This document shows, one piece after another, positions 37,901 through 49,900 of a stretch of 64,000 bases of DNA. This stretch comes from Dendrophyllia cribrosa (taxonomy: Eukaryota > Cnidaria > Anthozoa > Scleractinia > Dendrophylliidae). The notes beneath the pieces were generated by a model. It was not told the origin of the DNA. It made no database searches and saw only the letters and a list, made by a program, of their open reading frames with translations. The translations under genes and the position numbers were made by a program. The stretch covers positions 30,076,128 through 30,140,127 of the forward strand of contig JAJLRJ010000007.1 in NCBI GenBank assembly GCA_024195265.1. Reading direction: 5' to 3'. Position 1 is the stretch's first letter. The number at the start of each line of letters is the position of its first letter.

Positions 37901-40900
37901 ATTTGTGCAAACTGCAAGGAAATAGGTGGATGATGAAGTATCCGTGGAGAAGAGACCCGGCCGAGTTACCTGACAATTATCTACAAGTCCTTAAGGAGAT
38001 GGAATCCAACGAACGACATCTCTTGAAGAATCCTGAATATGCTGATAAATAGAATCAACAGATTAAAGAAATGGAGGAACTGAACTTTGCCAAGAAGCTG
38101 ACCAAGACAGAAATTGACAAGTGGAAAGGGCCAGTTCATTATGCCTCTCATCACGCTGTTGTTCGTCCAGAAAAGAAAACCACGCCCATCAGAATCGTCT
38201 TTAACAGCTCTGCATCTTATAATGGTCACACTTTAAATGATTACTGGTTTAAAGGCCCGGATCTGTTGAACAATCTGTTTGGCGTTCTATTGCGGTTCTG
38301 ATAAAACCAAGTTGCTGTCTGCGGTGACATCACAAAGATGTATCACATGATCGGTATCCCCCCGGAAGATCAGCATGTACACAGGTTCATCTGGCGTAAC
38401 TACGAGACAGAACGAGAACCAGATGTTTACGTCAAGACCGTTTTCACGTTTGGAGATTGCCCCGCCCCTACCATGGCCATTTAAGACTAAAGCCGCGGAA
38501 TCCATCATCAAAAATGCTTATGTGGACGACATTTGTGATTCTGTTGGCAGCACAATGGAAGCGAAGGCTTTGGCATCCGACATCGATGACATACTTGCAT
38601 CACGAGGTTTTCATGTGTAGAAATGGGTTTCGAATGTACCAATCAACGATGACAAAGATCTAGAAGAAGTAGTACTCGGAGGAGAAACTCACACAGAGAA
38701 AGTGTTAGGAACTGTCTGGTTGCCCAAAGAAGACAAATTTTCATTTAAAATCAAGATTGAGTTTCCCGGAGAGTCAACCCCTCCAGGCAACCCAAATCTG
38801 TCAATCCCCCTAAAGTTGACGAAAAGATTAATTCTCAGCAAGCTAGCTAAAATATTTGAAATATTTGAAATATTTGAGCAGCGGTTCTTATCAAGGCCAA
38901 GATCGCTATGCAAGAGTTGTGGCAGCTTGGGTTGAGCTGGGATGACGAGGTTCCGCCTGAAGCAAGTAAGAAGTGGATTGTGCTATTTCAAGAAATGGTC
39001 GAGCTCAACAATGTAAAGTTTGACCGCTGCCTGACGCCCTCTGGATTTATAGGAGATCTGTTCCTTGTATTTTGTGATGCATCTCGGTTGGCCTTTGGCG
39101 CGTGTGCCTATGCCAGGTGGATGTTGAAGGACGGAACGTTTAGCGCTCGATTTATCGCCGCTAAATCGAGAGTTGCACCCTTAAAGGAACTGTCTATTCC
39201 TCTCCTCGAGCTACAAGGAGCTGTGTTAGCCAGTCGTCTCGGAAAAAGCATTCTCGAAGAATCACGCCTTCAATTTGAAGGAGCACGTTATTTGACAGAT
39301 AGTCTGGTTACCTTTGCCTGGATCCAGGGTAACACACGCTGTTACAAGCCATTCGTTTCCGCGCATGTTGGGGAAATCCAAAGCAACTGCAAGCCCGCTG
39401 ACTGGTTATACTGTCCAACTGAAGAGAATGTTACCGACGATGTTACAAAGGAAATTTCAGCTGGTGAAGTAAATGGAAGATGGTTTTAGGGTCCAGAATT
39501 CCTGCAAAACCCTGAGGAGCTTTGGCCAAACAGTAGAGGCACAGCTGATGCAAAGGAAGTTAACAAAGAAAGGAGAAAAGTTAACATTGTCTGTCCTGTA
39601 ACTGTAAAACAGCCAATTTTAAATTGTGAGACCTTTTCGAAATGGAGAAGGCTGCTTCGTGTCACAGCGTATGTCTTTAGATTCTGCCATAGCTTGCGAG
39701 TCAAGTCAAGTGGCCACACGTTGAACAATCAAGATTCCAAATTGGGCCCGCTTACAGCTGAAGAAGTTAAAGAATCCGAGGAATATTGGCTAAAGTTTGT
39801 GCAACAGGATCTTGCCAAAAGGAGGGAAAAGGGAGATTTCAAGACCCTGAGCATATTTGATGACAAAGGTATCATGAGAGTCAGGGAACGAGCTGATCCT
39901 TGTCTAGTGTCCTATGCTAACACTCGTCCGGTTCTCCTGCCTTACAAGCATTGGATATCCGTACTTGTGACCCGTGAAGCACATCAGTCCGGTCATCCCG
40001 GTGTTGCTGCTACTACCGCAAAGACGTGAAGGAAGTATTGGGTCATCAAAGGTCACAACGTTGCCAAAATTGTTGAACGCCACTGCACCTTTTGTCCAGA
40101 AATGAAAGCAAAAGTTGAAACCCAGCTCATGGCCAACCAACCGGTGTACCGACTGCAGCCACACACGCCACCATTCCTGTATACGGCGTGCGATTACTTT
40201 GGGCCAATGAAAGTGAAGATTGGGTGGAACAAGATTATGAAGCACTACGGGGTTATCTTCACCTGCCTCAACACAAGAGCTGTGCATTGCGAGTTGGCAA
40301 CTGACGCAAGCACGATGGAATTCCTTCAGGTGCTAAGGAGGTTCTTCTCTTATCGTGGATATCCCAAGATGATTATTGTCAGATAATGGGTCGCAAATGG
40401 TCGGAGCAGAACGTGAGTTGCGCGCTGTGATAGACGGTTGGGACAAAGACAGGCTGCGAGAGTATTGTGCTGAAAGAGGTATGAATTGGCAATTCACAAT
40501 GCCACTGGCCCCACACCAAAACAGGTGCTCAGAGGCTATGGTTAAGTCAACAAAATCAGCGTTAAGAAAGCAATTGGAGAAGCCACACTGACCCCCTTCG
40601 AGTTGTACACTTGCCTTCTTGAAGTTGCCAATCTGCTGAATCAACGACCCATTGGGAGAATACCTGAAGACCCTGATGATGGCTCCTACCTGTGCCCAAA
40701 CGATATTCTCCTGGGAAGGGCAACTAACACAGTGCCCCAAGGTCCCTTCCGTCACACATTAAATCCCAGGCACAGGTTCAAATTCTGCCAATGCATTGTA
40801 GACTCCTTCTGGAAGAAATGGTCGAGAGATGTGTTACCTCACCTTCTTCCCAGGAAAAAGTGGAATGCATGCACGCAAAACGTCCATGTCGGTGACTTCG

Positions 40901-43900
40901 TTGTAGTAGCGGACCCCAATGCAGTCAGGGGAAAATGGCAGGCAGGGAGAGTCGTGGAAAACTGTGTCGGCTTTATTGATAGTTTCTCTTTTTTATGGAG
41001 TTTTATCATATACAGTTTTAACATTAATTTTATATTTACCTATTATTGTATTTCATAGCTTCAGATGGTCTGTTGTTAATAAATCCTGAAAATCCAAGCT
41101 GTCCTTGTTTGGTTTGGTTTCGTTCTCCTCAGCGATCCAAGGAACACCGAAGGCGAATGAAAGAAGCCAAAGAAAAGAGTCTGTAAACAAGCGGCTATCT
41201 TGGTTAACCTTAGTAACCAGGCTAAACAAAAACATGTGCTCAAGAAATTTGCACGGTCACCAAGCTTGTTTTGGCCTGAACGAACGGCGGGCAAACGAAC
41301 GTAGCTGCGCTGAAAACTGCTGAAACTGTGGTGTTTTTTTTCAATACATGTTGATTCGATGGATAGAAGCAAAGTCGAGTTCATGTTTTTTGGAGCCAAT
41401 TCCTGACTTACGTTTTCATTTTAAAAAGCTTTTTTTCCCCAAAATTTGAGCTTCAAAACTCGGGGTGCGGCTTATCTACGAGTGCGGCTTATTCATCGGT
41501 GTTCATGGTATGACTGTTACCAATGAAACAGATGCTGCAATTCTACAAAACGATTTGCAACTCCTAGAAGAGTGGGAAGTCAGATCGCAGATGTCCTTCC
41601 ACCCGGATAAGTGCTATGTGTTACGAGTTACCCAGTGCAGGATGCCCCTCACTCGTGATTACATCCTACAATTGTAAATAGCTTAGTTGAAGTAGACTTC
41701 TCTAAAGAACTTATACCACTTACGAGATACTCCAGAAATACTCACACTAAATCCTATAGAATACCTAACGAGAAAAAAACTTACCTTCAGTACAGTTTCC
41801 TATCTAGAACTACAAAACAATGGAACAATTTGCCCACCATGTTGGCTACAGCCCCAAATACTAACTCTTTTAATAGTGGGGTTTGTCAGCTGACACATTA
41901 AGAACTTGTACGAACTTGACTGCGACCAGAGCACACAAGCCTCAAAGAGAGGGACTGCTCTTATTTTGGTAAATGTAAATGTAAATGCTCCTTTTTGCTA
42001 CACGTCGAGCTTTTGTCAAAAGTATAGTGTAGTAATGCCGGGATAAATGCCAAAAACGTCATACAGTGTATGTATGAAGTCAAAAAATATCTCGGCAATT
42101 TTTTATTCAGGTTGAATTTTGACAAAATTATCTTGTGGAGAAAGCTGAAAATAGCATTTCCAAGCCTCTAGATTTCGATTAAATAATGTTAGCAGCAATG
42201 TTCGGTGTAATTGCTTAAATAAAATTCTCTCTTCTCATTCTTTGGGGCATCATCTTGTCAAAGAAACCATGAGTCCTGAGGCTACCATTTCACAACAGAC
42301 AAGAGATCCCAACGGCAGAAGTCATATGCTTGGCTCCACAGATATCCCAAAATTTAATCAAATTGCAAATGATCAAGATCGATCTAACAAAATCACGGGA
42401 ATACTTTCTCAAATTGTGCATGTAGTACATACATACTACAGGCAGAAACTCCAGAAAGCTTCCAACTAATTTACGTTGCTCTGTCTAGTGCAGAAACTCT
42501 TTCCTCTGCAGAGGCCTTCTTTTGTGCTGCCTTGAGTTTAAAAATGTTTTGTAATTACAGAGTTCTATTAGCCGTTAACACAAAACAATAGTCACATGAT
42601 AGTCATGCCACTACAAACTAGATGGTAAAGTAATGGTCCAGTTGACACAGTGACAGTTCACTGAAGTCTGAAGAAATGAATATGTTCTCAAAAATACTAG
42701 AACTAATTGATTTACAGGAGAAACCTTCCCTTTTAGGAATATCATTAGAATGCAAAAATTATTTGCCAAATGAATACATTTTTCAACATGTCTTCCGTTT
42801 AGTGTGCCATGAATTATGCCATCAAAACATAACATGTGTATATACAATTATTATTACCAAAATACAATTTTTCTGCTCTCGATCTCGAAAGCACAAAAAA
42901 TTAGAACTTTCTGGAAACATTTGCGTTACCCAACATCTCGCCTTTCAAGTATAAAGCAAGAGGGGGAAGGATGTGGTGGGTAGCTTACTAGGCAATTTTC
43001 TTTCAGCATGAATTTTTTTCGGAACTAAATGTTGTTGCAGCCCTATTCTCCCCTAAGGAGATAAAGGAACATTGATGATGAAATGTTGTGCACTAATTTT
43101 ATTTTACTAATTTGCAATATATTTTTTTAATTTTCCTTCACTGTGCACAATAGCTTTTCTTTTGTAAAAGTTTTAGGAATGTTTTTTTTTGGGCAATTGA
43201 CCAACTTCTGGCCACCCTCAAAAATAAAATGCTCAACAGATATTCATTGACTCAACAGATAATGCTTAATATCTTCAAAATCTTGCTCACCCACAAAGCC
43301 AATTCACAGTGATGTATATCCCCGGGCTGCTCTACGTTCAGCCTAGTTAATTAAGCTCGACAATGGAATATCACAATTGTTGCTTTTCCCTGTTTAAAAT
43401 TGAATTGATTTAATTTTTAAAAGATTATCAAAAGGTTTGCCATGGATATATTTATGACTAATAAATAGCACTGAAGTGTCAGCATCACACAATGTCATTC
43501 AGATTTGTGGTCTTAACTTCCACCGATTTCAGTTCAGTGTATGGTAAGATGGCTATTTTTTGCTATTGTAGTTTCCTGTCGATTCAAATCAAAGAATAAG
43601 AAGAGAACGGAATCTGTGAAGTCAAGATTGACTTTTGTTATCATTGTTTGAAAAGAATCGTATAGAATTTCTCATGGAAAGGTTGGGGAAAGGCTAACTT
43701 TTTCATTTGAAAAAAATCTTTTATCGACAACTTAGAGGCTGCAAAGAAACTAATTGCAAGACATCTGGTTTAAAGTTGTGAGCTACGGAGAATTCAGCGA
43801 AAAGTAAAGCGTTTTATAGTGGCTACGGGCTTCACTGATCTTCACTGTTCATGATGGCAAACTTCACGAATGAAATTGAACAGACGCCAAACTAAACTTT

Positions 43901-46900
43901 ACATATTTTAAAAGATCGTCAACTCTAGTATTGTCATTCTTAATATTACGAAATTCTGAACAAAAGCACATGCTCAAAATCATCGTTGTTTTTCGCCTAC
44001 CGTTTTACAGAGCATCGGGAAGCCATAAGCCATTTAGACTATGACAAGTTGTACAACAAATTGGAACTATGACAGCTTTTTCTAGCGCAGTAGTTTTGAT
44101 ACGCGAGTCGAGTGAATCAGGTCTTATTTTAAGCCTGTTTGGTGCTGCCAAATCGAACCCGGGGCTTAAAACGAAATGTTTTCGTTTTCCCAGAAACAAA
44201 TAATTTTTTCAAGAAAAAACTACACAGCAGTTGTGTACTTACTAAAGACTACCTGTATGCAAAAGAAGAGCAAATTTTAGTTTTTTAACTTTGCCGTGTA
44301 ATGTTTGATTTTTGCACGGATTTGCTCTTTATAACCTTTTTGCACAACAAATGGCATTTTCCCTTTATGATCCAGACTTTCTCTCGAATTAGGGATAGCA
44401 CATACTCTAGACCTGAATGACCCGACCAAGGTGTTAGTGGCGAATAATCCAGTTTACGGTAATCAAGTTTTTGGTAAAATAATTGGATGCTTTGCCGCGT
44501 CGAAAAGGACGTTAAAAAATCTTACAAATAAAAGAATACTAACATATTCCTGAGTATATCATCAAAACCAAGTTTTGCTTTCTGTTCTGTCTTTCCTTTC
44601 ATATGTTTACAAAACTTCTCTCAATGTCCTTGGCATTTCAACATACAACTTAGCATTGATTGTTTTATCTGTTCATCGTCATAATAAATACTGAAAATGA
44701 CCACTCAGTGACATATCACTTGACATAGCAACTTCGAGGCCATCAAGAGATTTCCATTTTATTGAAATGCAACTAATTGACTTTCAGTCTGTCACAAGTC
44801 ATTTTGTAGTTTATTGTTAAAACTAAACGCAGATTTTCCGAGCGTTTCACTCACACTAACCAAACACTGAAACGTTTTAGGTAACATTATACGCTATCGT
44901 CTTCAACTCATGTTGGATGTGGTCTCACTTCGTGTTTGCACATGGAAACAAAAATGTTTGTTCTTAAATAACATTTTTACACTGTTGATACGATTAGTAT
45001 AGATCACTTGAACTCTAGCTAGTGCCATTCTGTCGGACATTGAAAAGGAAGCACCAGAGAGCTCACTCATTGACATTAGTGACAATGAAATATAAATCGA
45101 GGTGGAAATGCAGACCTCACTGACAGTTGCTCAGATTTTTAAGAGAGTCGATGAACTGTTTTTACAGTGTTTATGCTTTATTTATGTTCTCCTTTGCACA
45201 TTGTTTTGTTTAGTTGAAGCGAAGTAAACTTGTTATCCTTTGTTTTGTTTTTCTCTAAAAATGTCCTCCCTTGCATGATGCCGTTTGATTGCAGTCAACT
45301 TGTCTGGTTCAAGTGTGATATTTTTAAAGTTGAGGAAATAATAATAATAATAATAATAAATGGGCTCCAGTTGAAGATTCCAGTTGAAGATTTATGGCTT
45401 AATTGCCAAATCAAAAACTCATCGACGTTGATTTCTTGGTGATGTAGCTATAAGAAATCACAGGGCAGTAGCTAGTTTGTGATTTGAACCAACATTAATT
45501 CCAGGTAAATGCACTTTTTTTTTTGTTCTGTGGGAAGCTTGAACCACAGACTTCCCTTGTCATCCTGATACCTGCAAAAGATAGCATCATGGGTTTTCTT
45601 CATCCATATCATGCCATCAGCTTAGAAGCGTGCAAAATTAGGGTCAAGCAAAAGAGGAAACTGGAGATTTTGCCTCTCAGGCTTCATACAAAGTTATGGT
45701 TTGGCAAGGGAGCATGATTGTTTTGGTGTCTGAGTATTCATGGCAGTGTGCTGTCAAAGGGAAGACAAAATGATGCGTACTTAGCTTTGATTTATTGTGT
45801 TTTGCTACTGAAGGAACAGCTATTGCAGACTGTCCAACCTTTTAGGCATGAAAAATCGGGATAAATTAGAATTGAGATGGATTGGCCGAGCGCCGAAGGC
45901 ACGAGTCGCTGGGGGGTCTGGGGGCATGCCCCCCCCCCCCCCCCCCCCCCCCCCCAAGGAAATTTTGAAATCTTGAAATCTTGATGCTCTGAAACTCCAT
46001 TTCTTGTGTTCGGCAAATTGATGTGGCTTCTCGTCGCTTTGCGTCGTTTTGTGCTCCACATTCAAGTACTCATTTTTATTTGATATTTCTTGCTGTTTCT
46101 TTAGTTTATCTGGATATCAGAGTTAAGTATACACAATTTCGTGTTTTTGTATAGTAAGTATTATGAGAATTTGACGAAAATGACAGAACAGATGTCAAAA
46201 TCGGGATTTTTCCTATCCCGATCGCATATTGGTCGGGATTCGGGATTTTCAAGCCAAATCGGGGTAATCCCGACGAAATCGGGATGGTTGGACAGTCTGC
46301 TATTGACTGAGCTGCTTTGCTATCTTGTTGACTAGAATTCTGATAAAAAATAATTTCTATTTGGATAGTTTGTGCTTATAATGGACAAGGTTGTTTTTAA
46401 ACGTTTTATTATTATTGTATGTAGTAGTCCACGGCTCACTGGAAGAGCATTTTTAAATGAAAGTGATCCCGTGTTTTTAAATAAAGATGATGATGATGAT
46501 GATGAAGAACAAGATGACCCTAACGTAGTAAACTCCAACCGTTTAATATTAACAACCCAATCACAACAACATGGCCCAGTACATGTGGGCTTGCTAGAAA
46601 GAACATAATTAAGCATGCTTAGCTAACAATGCCCACTGGCGTTAGTGTTTCCTTCATACATGTTTATTTATTCAAGATACCAAAAAAAATAAAATAAAAT
46701 GCAAAAGAATAATTATCTTGGAAAGGAAAAATCGAGGTCATCCTTTTCATGTTTCTCTAAAAAAAATGTAAAACACTAAAAACACAGACAAGGATTTGTT
46801 TGCATGAGAGGTTACGGGAGATTAAATGGGTTACCTGTAATTGTAAACTGAAACCATGCTAGCAATAGTATTAGCTATCCTCATTCTAAGGGTAAGCATC

Positions 46901-49900
46901 ATCTTTGGAATGCTCATTATCAACATTTATTGATGTTCAATATAATGGTTCTATTTTCTTACTGTGACATCTGCACCAAAACCATGAATGGACTGGATTG
47001 TGTAACAACTGCTTCAGAAGCAATTTTGATTAATCAATTAATCCAAAAAGACCAGTAAGTGGCAGGTATTGTATGGAAGATAACATTTTTTTTCAGGCTG
47101 CCTGTCCATTTCCTGTTTCCTTAACCCATTGACACCTGAACCGCCCGTAACCGCCCGTACAAGACTCCACTGCTTTAATAAATTGTAACTTTCTCAATCG
47201 TGCGAACATTGCCTTAACTAGCAGTTGTGAGCATTGACTAGAAAGTCTTTCAAATTGAGATACCCAATAAACACAAAAAAGTCAGCGATTTTTTCAGAAT
47301 ATCAGCGTTTGAATTTGGACAATAACAAAAAGTACCGTTTTTAACGTCATAGAAAAACAACAAACATCACGTTTTTGCCTTTAGTTTTTTTTATTCAAAT
47401 CATCGTGGCAAACCCAAAAGTCAACATTTACAGCAAAATTCAGTCCTAGTCCTAGCTTAGCAGTGAATTTTTTTGCTCTTATTCGTTGCTCGGGCCTAGC
47501 TACAGCTTCTTATACTAGGGCATACTCACCTTGCCTCGATTTTCACAACACCACCGCACTGCATGCTGGGAAATAAACAGATTTTTCGACAGCGTCCATT
47601 CCGTCCTCCACAATTTTCATATATATACTAAGTCCACAGCCACTCTGACCCACCGCCGAAATTTTGCGCTTGTTGTGTTCTCCTGTGGTCGCAACTTCCA
47701 AAATATGCCGCGGTAGGTCGAGAAATTCATCCAGAGTCGAGTCCCAAAGCTACTTCGTTTCCAGGCGGCCATTTTTCCAGTTCAATGAGCAACGAGCCAA
47801 ATTCGTAAACGAAGTACAACACCTAACTCGCTTCATTGAGAAGTGGACTCTGAACTACCTCCAAGCTTAATGATGCTCATCAGGCAGCTACTAAAGATGA
47901 AAAATGGCTGTGAACTTACCAAAAATCGTAGATAATTCATATTGGACCCTTTATTGCAAATCAACCAAGCAAAATGAGATCGTCACAATGACGTTTCCAG
48001 TAAACTCGAGCCTTCAGTGTTTTAGAACAGCAGCACTTTCAATGGTAACTCCAAATATGAAGTCACGAAATCCTATGGGGCGTGTGTATGCCGAAAATCA
48101 CTCAAAAACGTAAAAATCCTCAGGTGTGAATGGGTCAATGAAGAAAAATGAAGGTCACGTGACCAGGGCTTTTGACACCCCCCGGCGAATGTTAGGGTTG
48201 GGGATAGTTCAAATCTAGGGTTAGTGTTAAGATTCTAGGGTTAGAACAATTTCTAGGGTAAGGTGTAACTTGGCTCAGGGCCAGGCCTAACTTAGGGTTA
48301 GGTCCCAGGTTATGACATGTTCCTAGTCTTAAGGGTTTTTTGTTTGACTGGTTAAAGAGCCAAAACTATCAACTGTAAGAAAAATAGATTTTTTGATTAA
48401 CCCATTGACACCTGAACCGCCCGTAACCGCCCGTACAAGACTCCACTGCTTTAAAAAATTGTAACTTTCTCAATCGTGCGAACATTGCCTTAACTAGCAG
48501 TTGTGAGCATTGACTAGAAAGTCTTTCAAATTGAGATACCCAATAAACACAAAAAAGTCAGCGATTTTTTCAGAATATCAGCGTTTGAATTTGGACAATA
48601 ACAAAAAGTACCGTTTTTAACGTCATAGAAAAACAACAAAAATCACGTTTTTGCCTTTAGTTTTTTTTATTCAAATCATCGTGGCAAACCCAAAAGTCAA
48701 CATTTACAGCAAAATTCAGTCCTAGTCCTAGCTTAGCAGTGAATTTTTTTGCTCTTATTCGTTGCTCGGGCCTAGCTACAGCTTCTTATACTAGGGCATA
48801 CTCACCTTGCCTCGATTTTTAACATCACCACCGCACTGCATGCTGGGAAATAAACAGATTTTTCGACAGCGTCCATTCCGTCCTCCACAATTTTCATATA
48901 TATACTAAGTCCACAGCCACTCTGACCCACCGCCGAAATTTCGCGCTTGTTGTGTTCTCCTGTGGTCGCAACTTCCAAAATATGCCGCGGTAGGTCGAGA
49001 AATTCATCCAGAGTCGAGTCCCAAAGCTACTTCGTTTCCAGGCGACCATTTTTCCAGTTCAACGAGCAACGAGCCAAATTCGTAAATGAAGAACAACACC
49101 TAACTCGCTTCGTTGAGAAAGTGGACTCTGAACTACCTTCAAGCTTAATGATGCTCACCAGGCAGCTACTAAAGATGAAAATGGCTGTGAACTTACCAAA
49201 AATCGTAGATAATTCATATTGGACCCTTTATTGCAAATCAACCAAGAAAAATGAGATCGTCACAATGACGTTTCCAGTAAACTCGAGCCTTCAGTGTTTT
49301 AGAACAGCAGCACTTTCAATGGTAACTCCAAATATGAAGTCACGAAATCCTATGGGGCGTGTGTATGCAGAAAATCACTCAAAAACGTAAAAATCCTCAG
49401 GTATCAATGGGTTAATAAGGAATCAGGTTTACCAAGTGAAATGAAATAGGCGGTCAAAGGCTGCTAAGTGTTTTTTTTTTACATTAAATTATAATAAATG
49501 ATTAATTAATTTTTGCATGCCAATTTCAGGGTTCTTGATTGTGGTAATCATAACTGCCAAGAAATTTGTCACAAAGGTGCATGTTCTGAATGTTTTCTAA
49601 AGCCTTCACTTGTTTGCCGGTGTCCCTGTGGCAAAACTGTGCTGTCTGATTTACTTGGAAAAGATGATGCCAGAATCTCTTGCTTAGATCCAGTACCCAC
49701 CTGCAAGTCAACATGTGACAAGATTCTTCCATGCAGTCCACAGTTAGCTGGTATTGTTTTGCATACTACAATATTATATTTTAAAATAATTGTTTATGTG
49801 TAGTAACATGTAAATAATATGATTTCAACCCTTGTAGCTCACTATCAGACATAAGTTTATGTGTACTACAGGTATGTAATGTTAGATTTCATTGTTGAGA

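Larger units (their letters stand above)
35695..41139 (+). mobile_element. BEL/Pao LTR retrotransposon, nearly full length
   Basis: Direct repeats at 35695-35867 and 40963-41139 bracket gag, protease, RT, RNase H and integrase in Pao order. The 3' LTR follows the DUF5641-like C-terminus abruptly (KWQAGRVVE), so the very end of pol is missing. No target duplication was clear. Several frameshifts inactivate it. Confidence 0.9.
35101..41508. mobile_element. pogo/Tc-like element containing a BEL retrotransposon
   Basis: TA flanks both ends (35099-35100 and 41509-41510). The left end is ccataaacaccggtgtataa-gctgcac; the right end in reverse complement is ccatgaacaccgatgaataa-gccgcac. Subterminal gtgcggcttatctacg occurs on both sides. 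The rest of the pogo-like sequence (35160-35694 and 41140-41460) shows no transposase, so this was a non-autonomous copy before BEL inserted. Confidence 0.75.
32700..41985 (+). mobile_element. LINE (CR1/L2-like) split by two later insertions
   Basis: The LINE pieces are 32700-34011, 35027-35098 and 41511-41985. They are separated by a TTAA element (34016-35022) and a pogo-like element (35101-41508). The reading frame and motif order resume across both insertions. The 3' end is a short tandem tail (tgtaaatgtaaatgtaaatg, about 41969-41988), usual for this LINE branch. Confidence 0.8.

Noticed and set aside
42242..42570. Possible hAT dimerisation remnant
   Set aside because: A short S-S-A...S-A-E-x-FF-like reading near 42480 is too brief, and other hAT motifs are absent.
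48947..49390. 147-codon ORF as a host gene
   Set aside because: It lies wholly inside a TTAA element, has broken equivalents in sister copies, and no recognisable domain.
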